From Lepas anatifera (Eukaryota > Arthropoda > Thecostraca > Lepadidae): a DNA stretch of 64,000 nt. The stretch is taken from positions 124,001 through 188,000 of the forward strand of contig JAOTON010000900.1 in NCBI GenBank assembly GCA_034440635.1. Reading direction: 5' to 3'. Made by a program: the position numbers and the translations under genes. Shown here piece after piece: positions 21,126-32,562 of this stretch. Numbering within the stretch: position 1 is the first letter of the stretch; every line of letters starts with the position of its first letter. The notes under the pieces were generated by a model that had not been told where the DNA came from, did not search any database, and worked only from the letters and a program-made list of their open reading frames with translations.

Positions 21126-21973
21126 TTAACACGTGCATTGACGGGGGCGGGTACCCGCTCCCCTCGGGTTTTTCGGAGATAGCAGAAAAACGGCGGTGCG
21201 CAGCGCCGCCGTACTTGGCATACCTTTTTCCTCATCATTTTTTCAACTTCTGTGAAAATTTTAAGGTTAGGTCATCTCAGGTCAGGTCACCAGTACAGGT
21301 CAAGTGACCCGACCTAAAAAAAAGTTTAAGATAGCATAAGTCAGGGCAGGGTGAACTTATCCAACTGAAACTCATATCACATAATGGGCCCACCGAGTTC
21401 TCTAAAATTTTTTCCGGTATTTTTGATATCGATGACCTAAGGTCAGGTACGAGGCTTGACCTCTCCGTTGGTAATACATGGGAAATATGGTTTGTACTGA
21501 ATAACTCAGTAACGGATGGTGATAGAGCGTTCATTTTAGCTGCATTAGACTCGCCTTGGCTTTGCGGTTCTAATGATATGCATTTTATATAATTTGAACT
21601 TGACCTGACCTCAGGTCAGGTCAAATATTTGATTTGACCTAGCAAGGTCATATCATATATCATTCGATTCGGCTTGCTGCGAGTATTCATTTAGTTCAAG
21701 TCGTTTTGCTCTATCTTTACTTGTTCAGATTTAATGGCCGAAAAACTTAATTTACATGTTATCCCTATGACGGCATGTTTTGACCTCTCGTGACCTTAAA
21801 TGTGACCTGACAAAAAAATGGCCAAAATATTTTCGATGGAGAAGCGGATAGGCTACCCAACGCCGTTTACCGTTTTTCGCTACCTACCGTGGTTCTCGAG
21901 ATCTTAGGGGGGCGGGTACCCGCCCCCTCGTCAAAGCGAAGGTGGCTCAGACCCCCGTCAATGCGCGTGTTAA
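21126..21973 (-). mobile_element. TTAA-bounded element, family A copy 2
   Basis: TTAA is at 21126-21129 and 21970-21973. This is the inverse of the copy at 4579-5433 and similar over its whole length. The single-box end is at the left (GCATTGACGGGGGCGGGTAC) and the two-box end at the right with GGTGGCTCAGA between boxes. The AGGTCA/TGACCT half-sites and the CGAGATCTTAGGGG motif are conserved. No coding capacity. Confidence 0.88.
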
Positions 21974-22641
21974 GTTAAATGAAGAGAATGGGTGGTGAAA
22001 TAGGTGGGGGAGGGCTGGAGGGGAAATGCGGTGAGTAGAATAAGGACTGCCAGCAGGATCACATCATCAGCACCAAGTGAACTGGTTAAACGGTGCAGGT
22101 GGAGGTTAGCTGCGGCAGCTGGTGACTGGGGAGACGTTTCAAACGAACAAAAATAGTCCAAATAAACAAAGACACTGAAGGAGTCATGTTTGCTTGCACT
22201 TATTGCTCTTCACCTCATTGGCCCAAAATTCAGTCCAAAATATATGAAGGGTGTTGCGAAATTGAGACAATTTAGTACGAATAACGACCTCGAGTTCGAT
22301 GCCGCTGCTTACCACGCTGTGAACGAGAAAATTTGAATTCAGCTGTTGTCTAGCAAAGATTCTGATGAGAAGCTCTGCTGAAATATATAATTTGCGTGAA
22401 TTTGCTCAATTCTGTATCTAGGATTCGAGGAGACTGGTCAATGCACAACTTATCAACATCTCAACTGTATCAGAGCTTTCTTCTCATGCTAAGGGACGAG
22501 GCTGTAAGTCAGTCGAAATTTACATCAGTGTTACTTCTACGGGAAAGTCCCCATCAAAAAGTTTGTTCTAACCTCAGACAGGTAGGAGGTGTGGCCTGCT
22601 GGCAGATACATTTTTAGGCCCTAGTAAAAACTCCTTTCAGA
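21974..22641. other. Unassigned sequence
   Basis: No supported gene or repeat. Confidence 0.3.
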
Positions 22642-22649
22642 GCTGCCTG

Positions 22650-23035
22650 CAGTGGTGGATCTAGCCGGTCGGTTTGGGAGGGGCAAACCAAAGTCGAAAA
22701 GCAAAAAAAATCGTCACGCAGTAAAAAATCGCGCTACAATATGACTTGCCGGTAGAATTTTGGGTATTTGAGGTGAAAAGCAAAAAAAAATGTCACGGGA
22801 TGAAAAATATGGGCTCAATATACTTTTTTCCTATCCAAAGCCCCATATTTCCACTGAACTTAACTGGTTCTGTTTGAAGCTGAGAGTTAATGCACCAAAA
22901 TCTTGCTTTTAAACTAAAAAGGAGTCGGGACAAAAAGGAGGTCGATCGCTTTCAGGGGGGGAAACATAGTTTTGCCCCGAGTTTTTTCCGTTTGGGGGGG
23001 CAAAGGCCTTTTTGCCCCCCTTGGATCCGCCACTG
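22650..23035. mobile_element. hAT-like MITE, family M2
   Basis: The ends CAGTGGTGGATCTAG and the inverse of CAGTGGCGGATCCAAG are flanked by an exact 8-bp duplication GCTGCCTG (22642-22649 and 23036-23043). Length is 386 bp. The interior contains a repeated [20 protein letters not shown] segment and G/C runs near the right end, with no coding capacity. Confidence 0.9.
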
Positions 23036-23043
23036 GCTGCCTG

Positions 23044-23786
23044 TTGACATGTGAATGTGGTATGTACTCAGTTTCGATGCAGTGTCAGATGGCTGTGAGC
23101 ATTATTCAGTGCATCAATGGAAGCTCGTCTCCTCAATGGAAGCTCGTCTCCGGATCGCCCCACACTATTGCACGGGAACCACCTTTCTGTCTCCAATCAC
23201 TCACCCCTCACCCCCGCCGTATTGAGGCAGCCCCCGCCACGTACACTGACCGCCGGCAATCACGTGACCCTGGCCGAGGGGTCTGGGTGAGGGCATGGTT
23301 TAGTACGCGAATGATCCGGTTACGTGGTGGTGTGGTCCTACCTGCAGCTCACATAGGTACTACGCCAGAGGACTTGGCTATGCACATTTCAAATATTCAA
23401 GTGAAGAAAAACATCACATAGACAAAAGGACTCTTCTAAAGGTAACCCCTCCGCTGTGCTTATTGTAGTATTTTTCCTGTATTTTCCACCGTTAATTTCT
23501 CCACCATTTTCCTACACACTGCTTCTCAATTTTATTCTTCTTTTTTTCCTGATGTCATACAAATCAGTGAATGCTTAATGTCAATTCAACCATTGTAAAA
23601 GCCCTGTTCTCGTGCTAGCTTTTTGGTCAGCCATCAATGACGGATCCAAGGGGGGCTAATGGCGCAGAAAAAAATTTCGGAACACTAACTTTAGGGTTCT
23701 AAATGCCCCGTGACGGGGTTGCAAGTGAGTCAAAAATTTCTCTCAGTTGTCCCAGGTCCCGTGCACAATTTCAATCGCGATCGGAC
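23044..23786. other. Unassigned sequence with a solitary MITE end
   Basis: A left-end-like GACGGATCCAAGGGGGG near 23638 has no partner. Nothing else was recognised. Confidence 0.3.
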
Positions 23787-23794
23787 TGTGTATC

Positions 23795-24833
23795 CAGGGG
23801 TGGATCCAAAAATTTCTCAAAGAGGGGGCGAACCCTGACTGGGGGGCAGCCTCCTCAAAGGGGAACCGGAATAGCTTTTGGGGGCCCGGCCGTGCAAAGT
23901 ATAATTTTTCATAAAAACGTACATACAAATAAAAAATGTCGGCGAGCAAAAACTGTTAACCACCGTTTTGGGGAGGAAGAAAATTCCAGGAACTCAAAAT
24001 ACCCACAAAACTGGCCCTAGAATCCCTGAGGTCCGTTCAACATTTGACTGTATCTCTACAAATCTAGGCACTGGCCAAATTTCGGCTAGGATCACTGATT
24101 GGGACAGTCTCACATACAATATTCTGGGGCCTACTTGAATGAAGAGTTCAATATATTATACCTACTACTCCCAATCAGGGACGGATGATGTAGCCACAGA
24201 GGGCCGAGACCGAAGGAGTCCCGCAAGCAAAGCAGGGGCCTGCTGTAGCCATATGTCTTAGATTATTGTGAGGGGCCCCGGTAGTGGACGAAAAGGTCGC
24301 AAGTGAACCATAGGGGCCCCGGAAGCATTTCAAGAGGCCCGGATGGCCACAGGAGGCCCGTGTGAACCGCATGAGGCCCGGCTGGGGTCAAAGAGGGCCC
24401 GGGTGGAATACAGGGGGATTATCTGCAACTGCTGAGAACAGGGGGGCCCGCTTCGGCATCAGTGAGCCCGGGATAATTCATAGGGGCCCGGTCGCAGACT
24501 CAGCGGTTTCAAGTGAACTGCAAGGGGCCTGGAAGATTGTCAGGGTGCCCGGATAGCCACAGGAGGCCCGGGTGAACCACAGGGGGTCCGGCTGCAGCCA
24601 CAGGGGGCCCAGGTAGAATAGAGGGAACCTACAACTGCTGAGAATAGGGGGCCCGGCTTGGGCAGCAGTGGGCCCCCGAGACGATTGTAAGGGGCCCGGT
24701 CACAGCGCTCACAGTACCTCAGAGGCAGGGGCCCCAGCGGCTACGGCGGGAAACGTTTCTTTCTAGTGCTTAAGGTCGCCCCAAGGGCGAGGGGGGCGGT
24801 CACCCCATCGCCCCTTCCTTGGATCCGCCCCTG
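23795..24833. mobile_element. Possible long hAT-like element carrying a GGGCCC-rich repeat
   Basis: The ends CAGGGGTGGATCCA and the inverse of CAGGGGCGGATCCA match at 13 of 14 positions. The flanking 8-mers TGTGTATC (23787-23794) and GGTGTGTC (24834-24841) match at 6 of 8. Between them, about 24180-24740 is a degenerate minisatellite of GGGGCCCGG units joined by words such as CACAGGGGG. Two independent solo elements are an alternative explanation. Confidence 0.5.
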
Positions 24834-24841
24834 GGTGTGTC

Positions 24842-25600
24842 TGGATACAATTACAATCCTGATAGAGCTTTTGAGAATGCTTCCTGATCTCGTCGGTCTG
24901 CATGCAAAAGGATCTGGTGGCATTTGGTAGCGTGATGGTAAATATTTTCATTACAGTGCAGAGGGTAAAGGAGAGTAAACTACAGAGGGTAAAACTTTCT
25001 TTGCAAATTTTGGTGAAACGAGTAAAGGGAAACGTCACAGGTGCGCCAGAAGTGTAGAAAAAATTGAGGTAGAAAACTTTTTGATCTGTTACAGCTCTAT
25101 CATCATCCCTACTAAAGTGATATGGAAACTGTGTGAACTGATATGGAAACTGTGTGATATGAAAACTGTGAAAGCCAGTGTGTTAGGACACTCCTTTTGA
25201 AAACTCCCTACGCGGTAGCGCAATGCTGACATCTGTAAAGATGCCAGCATGCTAAAAAAATGCAAAATGATGATGCTGAATGATGTTTTAGGCGCCATCT
25301 GCCTCTGATAAACCGTTTCATTTCGCTGGAGCTGGCGTACCCCCATATTCGTTGGCGTTTGCTGGTCCAGCGGTTGCTGTGACCACTTGTCACTCTCATG
25401 GGCGCAGCACGGATGCTGAGCGGCTGACACCGGCTCCTCCACCGCCCAACTGCTGAACACCAGCACTGCAACATACAAGATGAGTGCAAGATTGCGGGCT
25501 TTACAGTATGTTTTATTTTACCGGATCTAAGAATGACCATGGACATTTCACAGGCACTTAACCGAAACAAATGTTTAAGGCAAACAAACGATTAAGGCAG
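24842..25600. other. Unassigned sequence
   Basis: No supported gene. Overlapping minus-strand frames around 25090-25570 have no recognised domain. Confidence 0.3.
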
Positions 25601-25625
25601 GTCACTGCGGTGTCGCCGCAGTGAT

Positions 25626-25776
25626 CTGCCTCGTGTGGCCGGCGTGCTGTCGGATGGCCTGCCTCGCGTGGCCGGCGTGCTGTCGGATGGCCTGCCCCGT
25701 GTGGCCGGCGTGCTGTCGGATGGCCTGCCTCGCGTGGCCGGCGTGCTGTCGGATGGCCTGCCTCGTGTGGCCGGCG
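25626..25776. repeat. 33-bp minisatellite, about 4.6 units
   Basis: The unit runs CTGCCTCGTGTGGCCGGCGT then GCTGTCGGATGGC, with few substitutions between copies. Because 33 is a multiple of three, open frames persist on both strands and encode an 11-residue repeat (for example RRPHEAGHPTA on the minus strand). I do not regard this as evidence of a protein. Confidence 0.9.
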
Positions 25777-26718
25777 CAGCGCGAGCACGGTCACGCGCCA
25801 GCGGGCACCCGCCAAATATTTGGCCGCCAATAGATCAGCTGACGACGCTGGACCAGCGCGAGGTGTGAAGTGGCTGCAGCCAGGCGGGCAGCACCTGTCC
25901 CCGCAGCTGGCTCTCAACAGCTCGGCTGTGGCCGCGCTGTCGCGCTCCCGACTGGTGCCTACAGAAGGCACCCCCCCTATAGACAGATATTACGCCAAAA
26001 TTACGAGCGGAAATTCAAGAGACAGTCCTTTGCACTCATTGCATTCAGAAGTCGATTTGGGGCAGAGCTGCAATATATCAAGATATTTTCACAGCCTGAA
26101 TAGATTGGAGAGGGATCAGCACGAATTTCTAATTGTCTGGAATCCCGCATTCAGGCAGAATTAGCAGCCCGTCTCAGAGCTGACTCGAGAGCGACGTTTA
26201 TTCCTCAACACTCCTATTTATTTCCGGAAAAGCGGACTCTATGTCTGCCTGGAAATTTTCCACCGCACGTGCCTCAGCGGCGAACCGGGGGATGCAAAAA
26301 AGCATATCACATGTCCCCATGCCACGTGTCGAAACTATCAAGAGTGTCGCTTCCCAGGGTAGAGCTCGCTTTCAACAGTCATGTTGGGCGCTGCCCCGAG
26401 ACAGATCCGTTTGGTTTGGCCTTGGTGATCTTAGAGCTAGTGCTGTAAGGTACGTGAAGTTTAAGGCTTCTTATTTCCTATGTCCCTACTTCGGCTAGGT
26501 GTTTAATGCATTGAAGTGTTTTTTCTGTATTCTGTATTCATAGCACGAGTCCCATTCAATTATTTGGTTTTTCAGGTATCGTTACAAATTCTATCGTTAT
26601 ATATAGGTATTCACAGATGCCACACATTCGTACATCAGGTGTCGTAACGCCTTTGACACACAGGTGACAAGCAGCACACATAAGATACACTCTATAACTA
26701 AGCATACCGTCCAAGTTA
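25777..26718. other. GC-rich tail then unassigned sequence
   Basis: GC-rich to about 25960, then mixed. The last few hundred bases may be the 3' untranslated part of the LINE fragment that follows on the minus strand. No gene is supported. Confidence 0.3.
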
Positions 26719-27105
26719 TTATTCATCGTCTAGTTTTCTGTGGAAATACTTCTTTATTGCGTTCAGCTTTTGGATCCGAGTGACGTCCCTGGGAAGCGTG
26801 TTCCAGTGGGCAATAGCCCTGTACGGAAAGGCACGCTCCGTACTCTCCAGTCGACATCGAGGCAGCTGGAGCTGGGTGTTTGAGTTTCTAGTCACCCTTG
26901 CGGAGACACTCTCCCTTCGTGGTAGCATTGCCTTTAGGGCTGCTGGAGATTGGTCGACGTGAGCTACCTTCCATATTTTAAGGCAATCGCGTTCGGCAAT
27001 ACTGGTTTCGATATTATCCAGCCAAGGCTGCTGAGAGCTGGCGTGATGTGATGCCTTTTTGAGTGCCGGTGATAATATATGGATAATATATAATAGAGTT
27101 TTCAT
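26719..27105 (-). pseudogene. C-terminal fragment of a non-LTR retrotransposon reverse transcriptase
   Basis: The 128-residue frame ends with ERAFPYRAIAHWNTLPRDV followed by KLNAIKKYFHRKL. This matches the usual tail of LINE ORF2 proteins, in which a conserved Arg-Ala-x-x-x-Trp-Asn-x-Leu-Pro segment precedes a short basic helix. The catalytic domain is absent and the 5' part is missing, as expected for a 5'-truncated insertion. The clade cannot be assigned from this tail. Confidence 0.7.
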
Positions 27106-27530
27106 GCATATTCCTTGTGTTTCATTTCTAAATAAGCCTTAATGTGAAAATAATGTTTTCCATTACAATTGTTGAAAGGATGTGACATTGAAAAACACAA
27201 TTTTTCTATTGTTTTACCCTTAATTTTCCTATTTAATTTTACCCTTAATAATGCCCATTTTACCTAGTTTTAGCCGCTTTGGGCTAATTTTCTTTAAAAC
27301 ATGGTGTTTTTTTCAAGACTTCACCCTGTCTGCTCCCCTAAATATGTTGCCTAGATCCGCCTCTGGAGGGACAGCCCCACGGACTAGCTAGCCCACAAAA
27401 CTGGCACCCCACCTGCGACTGGGCTGGACGGGCAGAGATTGTACCGCCAGGCACTGGTGTAATGCGGCACAGCTCGGTTCACGTTGCAGGCGGCGATGGT
27501 GCGGTGCCGTAGCGAAGGGGGTGCGTGCCG
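27106..27530. other. Unassigned sequence with a solitary MITE end
   Basis: AGATCCGCCTCTG near 27353-27365 resembles a MITE right end without a partner. The rest is unrecognised. Confidence 0.3.
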
Positions 27531-27538
27531 TCAGGGTA

Positions 27539-27684
27539 CAGGCGCGAATCCAGGGGGGATGGAATTTCCTCCTGTCAAACTCCACGCATTTCGCCGGCTT
27601 TCTTAAAAAAACAGCCGTATGTTTTTTTACGATTTTGGGTCCCGTTAACCCCCCTCCCGAACCCTTGGCCTAAATCCGGTCCTG
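27539..27684. mobile_element. Degenerate hAT-like MITE
   Basis: The left end CAGGCGCGAATCCAGG and the inverse of the right end (CAGGACCGGATTTAGG) match at 11 of 16 positions. The flanking 8-mers TCAGGGTA and TCAGTGTT match at 6 of 8. Length 146 bp. Confidence 0.5.
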
Positions 27685-27692
27685 TCAGTGTT

Positions 27693-28364
27693 ACCTGGAA
27701 GTTCGTCGTCTGAGGTCGCAATCGGAGGCATGCAAACGCTGAAAAAGCGTCGGAACTCCTGCGAACGCCGGAACCTAACGTGTGAAATGTTTCTTCATTG
27801 CCACGTCTGTTGCCTTCAGTTTTTAGTTCAGTGCTTCATACTTCACTCAGAGCCGATGGCGCACTACTGAAGTTCGCTACTCCGCGTCTTGTGGGCTCTT
27901 CAAACGGTAGCGGAGAGGCGGTAACGATTTCTACTCTCAAAAAGTAGCGGGTAAGGCACTAAAAAATCGGAACCAATATCACTGTTGACGGCTGGTAAAG
28001 AGGGCCTCTACCCATAAGAACGAAAACATGGAAATCGACAGGGATGTGTTTGTCCGTCAGAAAACAAAAAAGATGAGTGAATACTTTTGTTATGTGATTT
28101 TGTTTTGCACATCATTCAATAAGACTGAATAATGGTGGTAAAGGTGGTAAAAATGATCATTATCTGCCAAATATATTTTATTTTTAATGAGTTGTAGGAG
28201 CCAAAAGTCGTCAACGGTTTCACATACAATGCATGGTCAGGACTCCTTGTATGTGATCATTTTTACCATCTTTAGCACCATTATGAGGTTACTGCCTTGC
28301 CTTCTCCGCCACTATAATAGAACTGAATTTGTTTATTTCTGTAAATTTGGCCAAGCTGCTGTAA
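27693..28364. other. Unassigned sequence
   Basis: No supported gene or repeat. Confidence 0.3.
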
Positions 28365-28717
28365 GTTCAGTCGAGCCTCAGTAAAGTCATCAAGGGACTT
28401 GTCACGGAGGCGCCGACCCAACCTTCCAAGGGACTTGTCACGAAGGCGCCGACCCCACCTTCCAATCGACCAACTCCCACACTGAAGAATTTCTATGCCA
28501 AAGTTGTACGTCCCGCAAAGCACTGGGACGACTGCCCCGCTCAGATTATCCTCTCACTAGTCAGTTGCCAGCCGATCTCGGTCGGGTAAACTATTCAGCG
28601 GTGGAACGTCTCTGGGGAACCGATCCCAAGGCTGTAGTATACTTGCACTCCCACTGCATGTTCCTGAGCAGCGGGCCGGAGCCCAACGCTCTACCAACTG
28701 AGCTACCGGGGCGGCGC
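28365..28717 (-). mobile_element. tRNA-derived SINE, copy 1
   Basis: On the minus strand the element starts GCCGCCCCGGTAGCTCAG and contains a good pol III A box, TAGCTCAGTTGG (28694-28705 inverted), and a weaker B-box region. A body follows that is shared with 59494-59805 (for example CAGTTGCCAGCCGA on the plus strand). Near its 3' part this copy carries a 36-bp tandem duplication (28392-28427 and 28428-28463) absent from the other copy. It cannot fold as a normal tRNA, so it is not a tRNA gene. Confidence 0.8.
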
Positions 28718-28875
28718 GATTGGTTTGCGTGTTATGCAGTGCACACAAAAAGGGAATTTTGTGAGTAGCGATTTAGTAGAGCTTTATGATATCAAGCAGC
28801 GAAAGCAGAGTAGCGGGTAGTGGTTTCATGGTTTTTAGATAGTAGAGCTGGTAGCAGTAGTGATTTCAGTTAGCC

Positions 28876-28988
28876 GGGGCGCGGCGGTGTAGTGGCGAGT
28901 ACGCTCGCTTTCCACGCGGCCGACCTGGGTTCAATACCCGGTGGGTTCCCTGAACAAGTAGCTATCTGGCTCTCGAGGGACGTTTCCA

Positions 28989-29034
<46 letters not shown>

Positions 29035-29110
29035 AGAGAGAGAGAGAGAGTTGGCGACGATGGAGAATTGGCGACGATGGTGAGTCGATAAGCCCCAAAA
29101 ATTATTATTG
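28876..29110 (+). mobile_element. tRNA-Gly-like SINE with (GA)n segment
   Basis: A tRNA-like head has an A box around GGTGTAGTGGCGAG (28886-28899), a T-T-C-C-A anticodon-loop region resembling tRNA-Gly(TCC), and an excellent B box GGTTCAATACC (28928-28938). The expected 3' acceptor strand is absent. The head is followed by a short body, (GA)n at 28992-29050 and an ATTATTATTG tail. The flanks ATTTCAGTTAGCC (28863-28875) and AAATCAGCTAGCC (29111-29123) match at 10 of 13 positions and look like an aged target-site duplication. Confidence 0.85.
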
Positions 29111-29279
29111 AAATCAGCTAGCCAGGGTAGCACAATTACCGGTAGCGGTTTTGAAAATTCGGTAGCGGCGCCCATCTCTGTTTTTATTAGAATGGGATAG
29201 ATCAGCCTGTACCGAAATATGTAACTCTCCCGAATGTGAAAAATCTACCGCTCCCTAACTTTCGACCGACAGGGCCAAC

Positions 29280-30230
29280 TGACCTTCAGGGCCTCTCCCA
29301 GTCTGTGTTGCGACAGACCGCCGTAATCCGCTGACTCGGCGGGCGCACATTAGCGGCGGCTAATTCGACAGCGGCGACGGCAGCAACAGAAGCGCGCCCG
29401 AACCAGCCATGGCACGGGAAGGGCGGCCGCCAGGTGCCCGGCCCCGGCGGTGCTCACGGGCGCGTGAGGCGTCCGGCGGCCGTGTGGCTCGCATCTGGCC
29501 GGCCATCATGTCATTAACTAATCTCTTACACAAAGTCTTCTGTTACCGATGGGCCCGATAGTTTTGTGCGCGTCCACGGCGGCGGAAGGGCCGGCCCGAC
29601 GGCACGACATCCGGCGCGGGCAGATCTGAGTGGCCGCGCCTCCTCCCTCGGGGGGCAGCCAGTCAGGCGTGCGCCGGCCCGGCCGCCCGCTCCACATCAA
29701 CGGCAATTATTTAGATAGTAACAACGATCTGACGCACGGGGCCAAGCGAGAAAAGAAAGGTAAGAGATAGAGACGATCGAAGGACAGCTGTCGCAGTCTC
29801 GAGAAGGTTCATTTGTTCTTGATCGTTGCTCTCTCCCTCCCCACCGGCCCAGATTCTCCTCTTTGTCCCCTTACTGTCCCTGTCGCTTACTTACTCTGTT
29901 CCTTTCCTCCATACTTTCTCATTTGTATTCGCTTTCTTCTTCTTGGCTCCTTCTCACTCCTTGAGTCCCTAGCTTTCTCTCCTTCCATCCTTCTGCCACT
30001 ATTCGCCACTCGGCATCAAAGCGTCAAAATGGCGGCGGCCTCTGGACGTCAGTGACTGCGGCTGTTGGCCACAGTCGCCGCCCGGGCACTCTTCTCGGCG
30101 CTCTGTCGACGCCCGGCGCGCTGCCAAGGTACACGCTCGTCGACAAGCCGGCCGCAGCCGCCGCCGACGCGACAACCGGCACCTCGTCCCAGCTCCCTTT
30201 CCTTACCTCAGCAGAACACGTCAGGAGGCT
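29280..30230. promoter_or_regulatory. CpG-rich islets, candidate regulatory elements
   Basis: Two CpG-dense stretches (about 29280-29720 and 30010-30230) are separated by a pyrimidine-rich segment. The second contains CAAAATGGCGGCGGCC (30025-30040), which matches the YY1/Pleiohomeotic consensus on the opposite strand. There is no domain-bearing reading frame. The function is inferred from composition. Confidence 0.35.
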
Positions 30231-31520
30231 GAAACCAGCTTCGCTGGTAAACTGGAACGTTAAAGCTGTGTTGGCACTCTGCTAAAAGCAAGTGCTTTCG
30301 TGCATTGTTTTCAAGATATCTTCATTCAGCTGGGAGGTGGCCAGGCGTTCGGCTCAGTATTTTCGTCAGCTTTTTATGCGTATTGTAGTGGTAGCTTGTG
30401 ACAGTCTTGCAGCCAGCAGTGCAGCGTCGACCAGGAGCACCCAGCCGACCCCAGCCAGAAAAGTGAGAGGGAAAGAGAGAAACTAAGGGCCTTAAAATTA
30501 TACTGAGGCTAAAACCAGCCGTCTAACTTAAAAAGCTGTAATTAGGTCAGCTTTCCGGCACGGGTAGTTTTCTGACTTGTTGGGAGTTGATATCGGCATC
30601 GACCTTAGTCGACCCCAGCTCTCAGCTTTGTTGATGATTGTGATGATGATGATGATGATTCCGGTCGTCGAATAAGGATATTCATATGGGGGGCGGGGGG
30701 GTGCCTCGTTTCAGTTGCCCCAATCACCGGAGGAAGATCTGGCGATTCCGGTTCGGATTACAGCTGATTTGTGTCAAAGACCCGCACCATTGCGCTGTTC
30801 CCGCCGTCCAGGTCCCACCTGGTCCCCTCTCGGGACCGGAGGCGGCTGTCTTCAGGACCGTTTTCGCGATGATTGCCCGGGCTCGGATACCCGAATTGTA
30901 ACCTTGATCCGCTTAGCTGATCCGAGCAGTAGGCGTTCGTCGGCCCAATCTTTTCGGCAGTCGGTTTGGTCGGCTATGTGGATGCTTTCGTGAGTTTGTT
31001 GATCCTGTTCTTACATAAGTAACTAGATATTGTGGGTATGAATTGATTAAGCTATCATTATCTTCTCATATTAGTCTTGCATTTTTTCTGCATATTGTGC
31101 CATAAATAAATAATCTCTACCCGGTATGCATAAGATACTAGCAATAACGATATCTTTAAAATCAGTTGCAGCGAGGCTCAATGATGGAAGTTTTATGAAA
31201 AATATTTTGCCGGTGGAATTTTCCCAAAAACATATAAAGTTTTCTTAAAGACGCTCTTCTTCACTGAAAATGGAGGGACTGAGGTCACTTTTGATCCAAG
31301 TATCATTTTCGCCGCACCTGTTTTAGATTTGTCTCTTTGAAGAATTTTCTCCTCTTCAGTTTTTCTTAGTCTTCTTTTTCGCAAGCCAATTTGCTTATAG
31401 CCGTCATATTTACAGGATGAAAAACATACACAATAAGGTAAGTTTTGTCTACACTCACACTAGGAAAAGTGCCAAAAAATGGTTAAGAAAATGTAAAACA
31501 AAAACACGGAGCCTTTTTTC
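30231..31520. other. Unassigned sequence with a short (GAT)n run
   Basis: A GAT/GATGAT microsatellite lies at 30631-30660. No gene was recognised. Confidence 0.35.
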
Positions 31521-31528
31521 CGGCCGAC

Positions 31529-31604
31529 CAGCTGGAAGCCAGCTGGCCAACTCAGCTGTCTTCCAGCTGGAAGCCAACTGGCCGACCCAGCTGACTTCCA
31601 GCTG
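31529..31604. promoter_or_regulatory. CAGCTG E-box cluster 1
   Basis: Six exact CAGCTG hexamers start at 31529, 31540, 31553, 31564, 31588 and 31599, with a CAACTG at 31575. The spacing 11-13-11-11-13-11 reflects a 35-bp tandem unit. CAGCTG is a bHLH-protein site. A regulatory role is inference, and a simple minisatellite is the alternative. Confidence 0.5.
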
Positions 31605-32554
31605 GGGCGGCTGGGATGTGATATCACCTTGACTTCGTTTGTATATCTTATCTCATCACAAAACAGATCTAAGCCAGATAATGTAGTTATCTGGGGATTC
31701 AAATCTTCTGGACAAAAATACATTTCTTTAGTAAGGAAATTAAGAAAATTGTATCGGAACCGTCTTCCAGCTGTAGAAATGTCGCTCAGAGAGTAGCTGT
31801 CACGGGCACCATTTTTACCGGGGAGTATGCCAGTTGAACCAAGACGAGCTGTTTTGGCCTGCAGTCACATCTTCCAAACCCTCGGGCCAATGTGGGGAGG
31901 TGTCTATTACGATTCTTGGCGGTTTCCGTGGCAACTAGAAAATGCGTTCTTAGCACAGCTTATTTTTGGGTATTTGTCCGAGCTAACACAGGGTGCCAGG
32001 TCTGTATAATCTCAAGTCAGATAAACTAGATCGAGTGGCCTTACCTCCCAGAGTTTTTACATGTGACAAAACTAGTGAGAGTAGGTCCGATATGTTGATC
32101 TGATGTGCATATCGCGCGGTAAGCTTGCCGAGTACCACAAGTGGTGGCGGAAGCCTAGTGTCAGGTACGGGCTAAGACTCTCCATCGGAAATGCATACCG
32201 AAAATGCGGGAGAACGCTTGTCTGTAAATGCCAGTTATGATTAATTATTATTCCGAAATTGTGATATCTTAGGCCACTCTCCCCGGTCGAAGTGAAAATT
32301 TTGACCGGTGACTTCTAAGAGGTCATCTGGGACTCTTTACGCCGATTTCAGACTTGGGTCAATAATTTCGCACGGATAGGTGATGTACTTTTATCTCAAT
32401 GTCTGTAGGTGTACTTGTACTATCGTTGCCAGTTGACTGAGATGCATACTAACAATATTGAGCTAGACTTTGCCCTGACATTGAGTAGGGTCATCCTTAC
32501 ATATTTCATCACCTTCATTCTTCGATTTGCCGTAACAAGAAGAAGCTCGTGGTG
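31605..32554. other. Unassigned sequence
   Basis: No supported gene or repeat. Confidence 0.3.
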
Positions 32555-32562
32555 TCCGCATA

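Noticed and set aside
22972..23421. 149-residue frame
   Set aside because: Its first part is the end of the MITE at 22650-23035. The rest has no domain.
28681..28717. Functional tRNA gene on the minus strand
   Set aside because: Only the 5' tRNA-like part with the A box is good. The rest cannot form a cloverleaf and is shared with a second dispersed copy.
28876..28950. tRNA-Gly gene
   Set aside because: The B box is excellent, but the 3' acceptor strand does not pair with the 5' end, and the sequence continues into a SINE body with target-site duplication.
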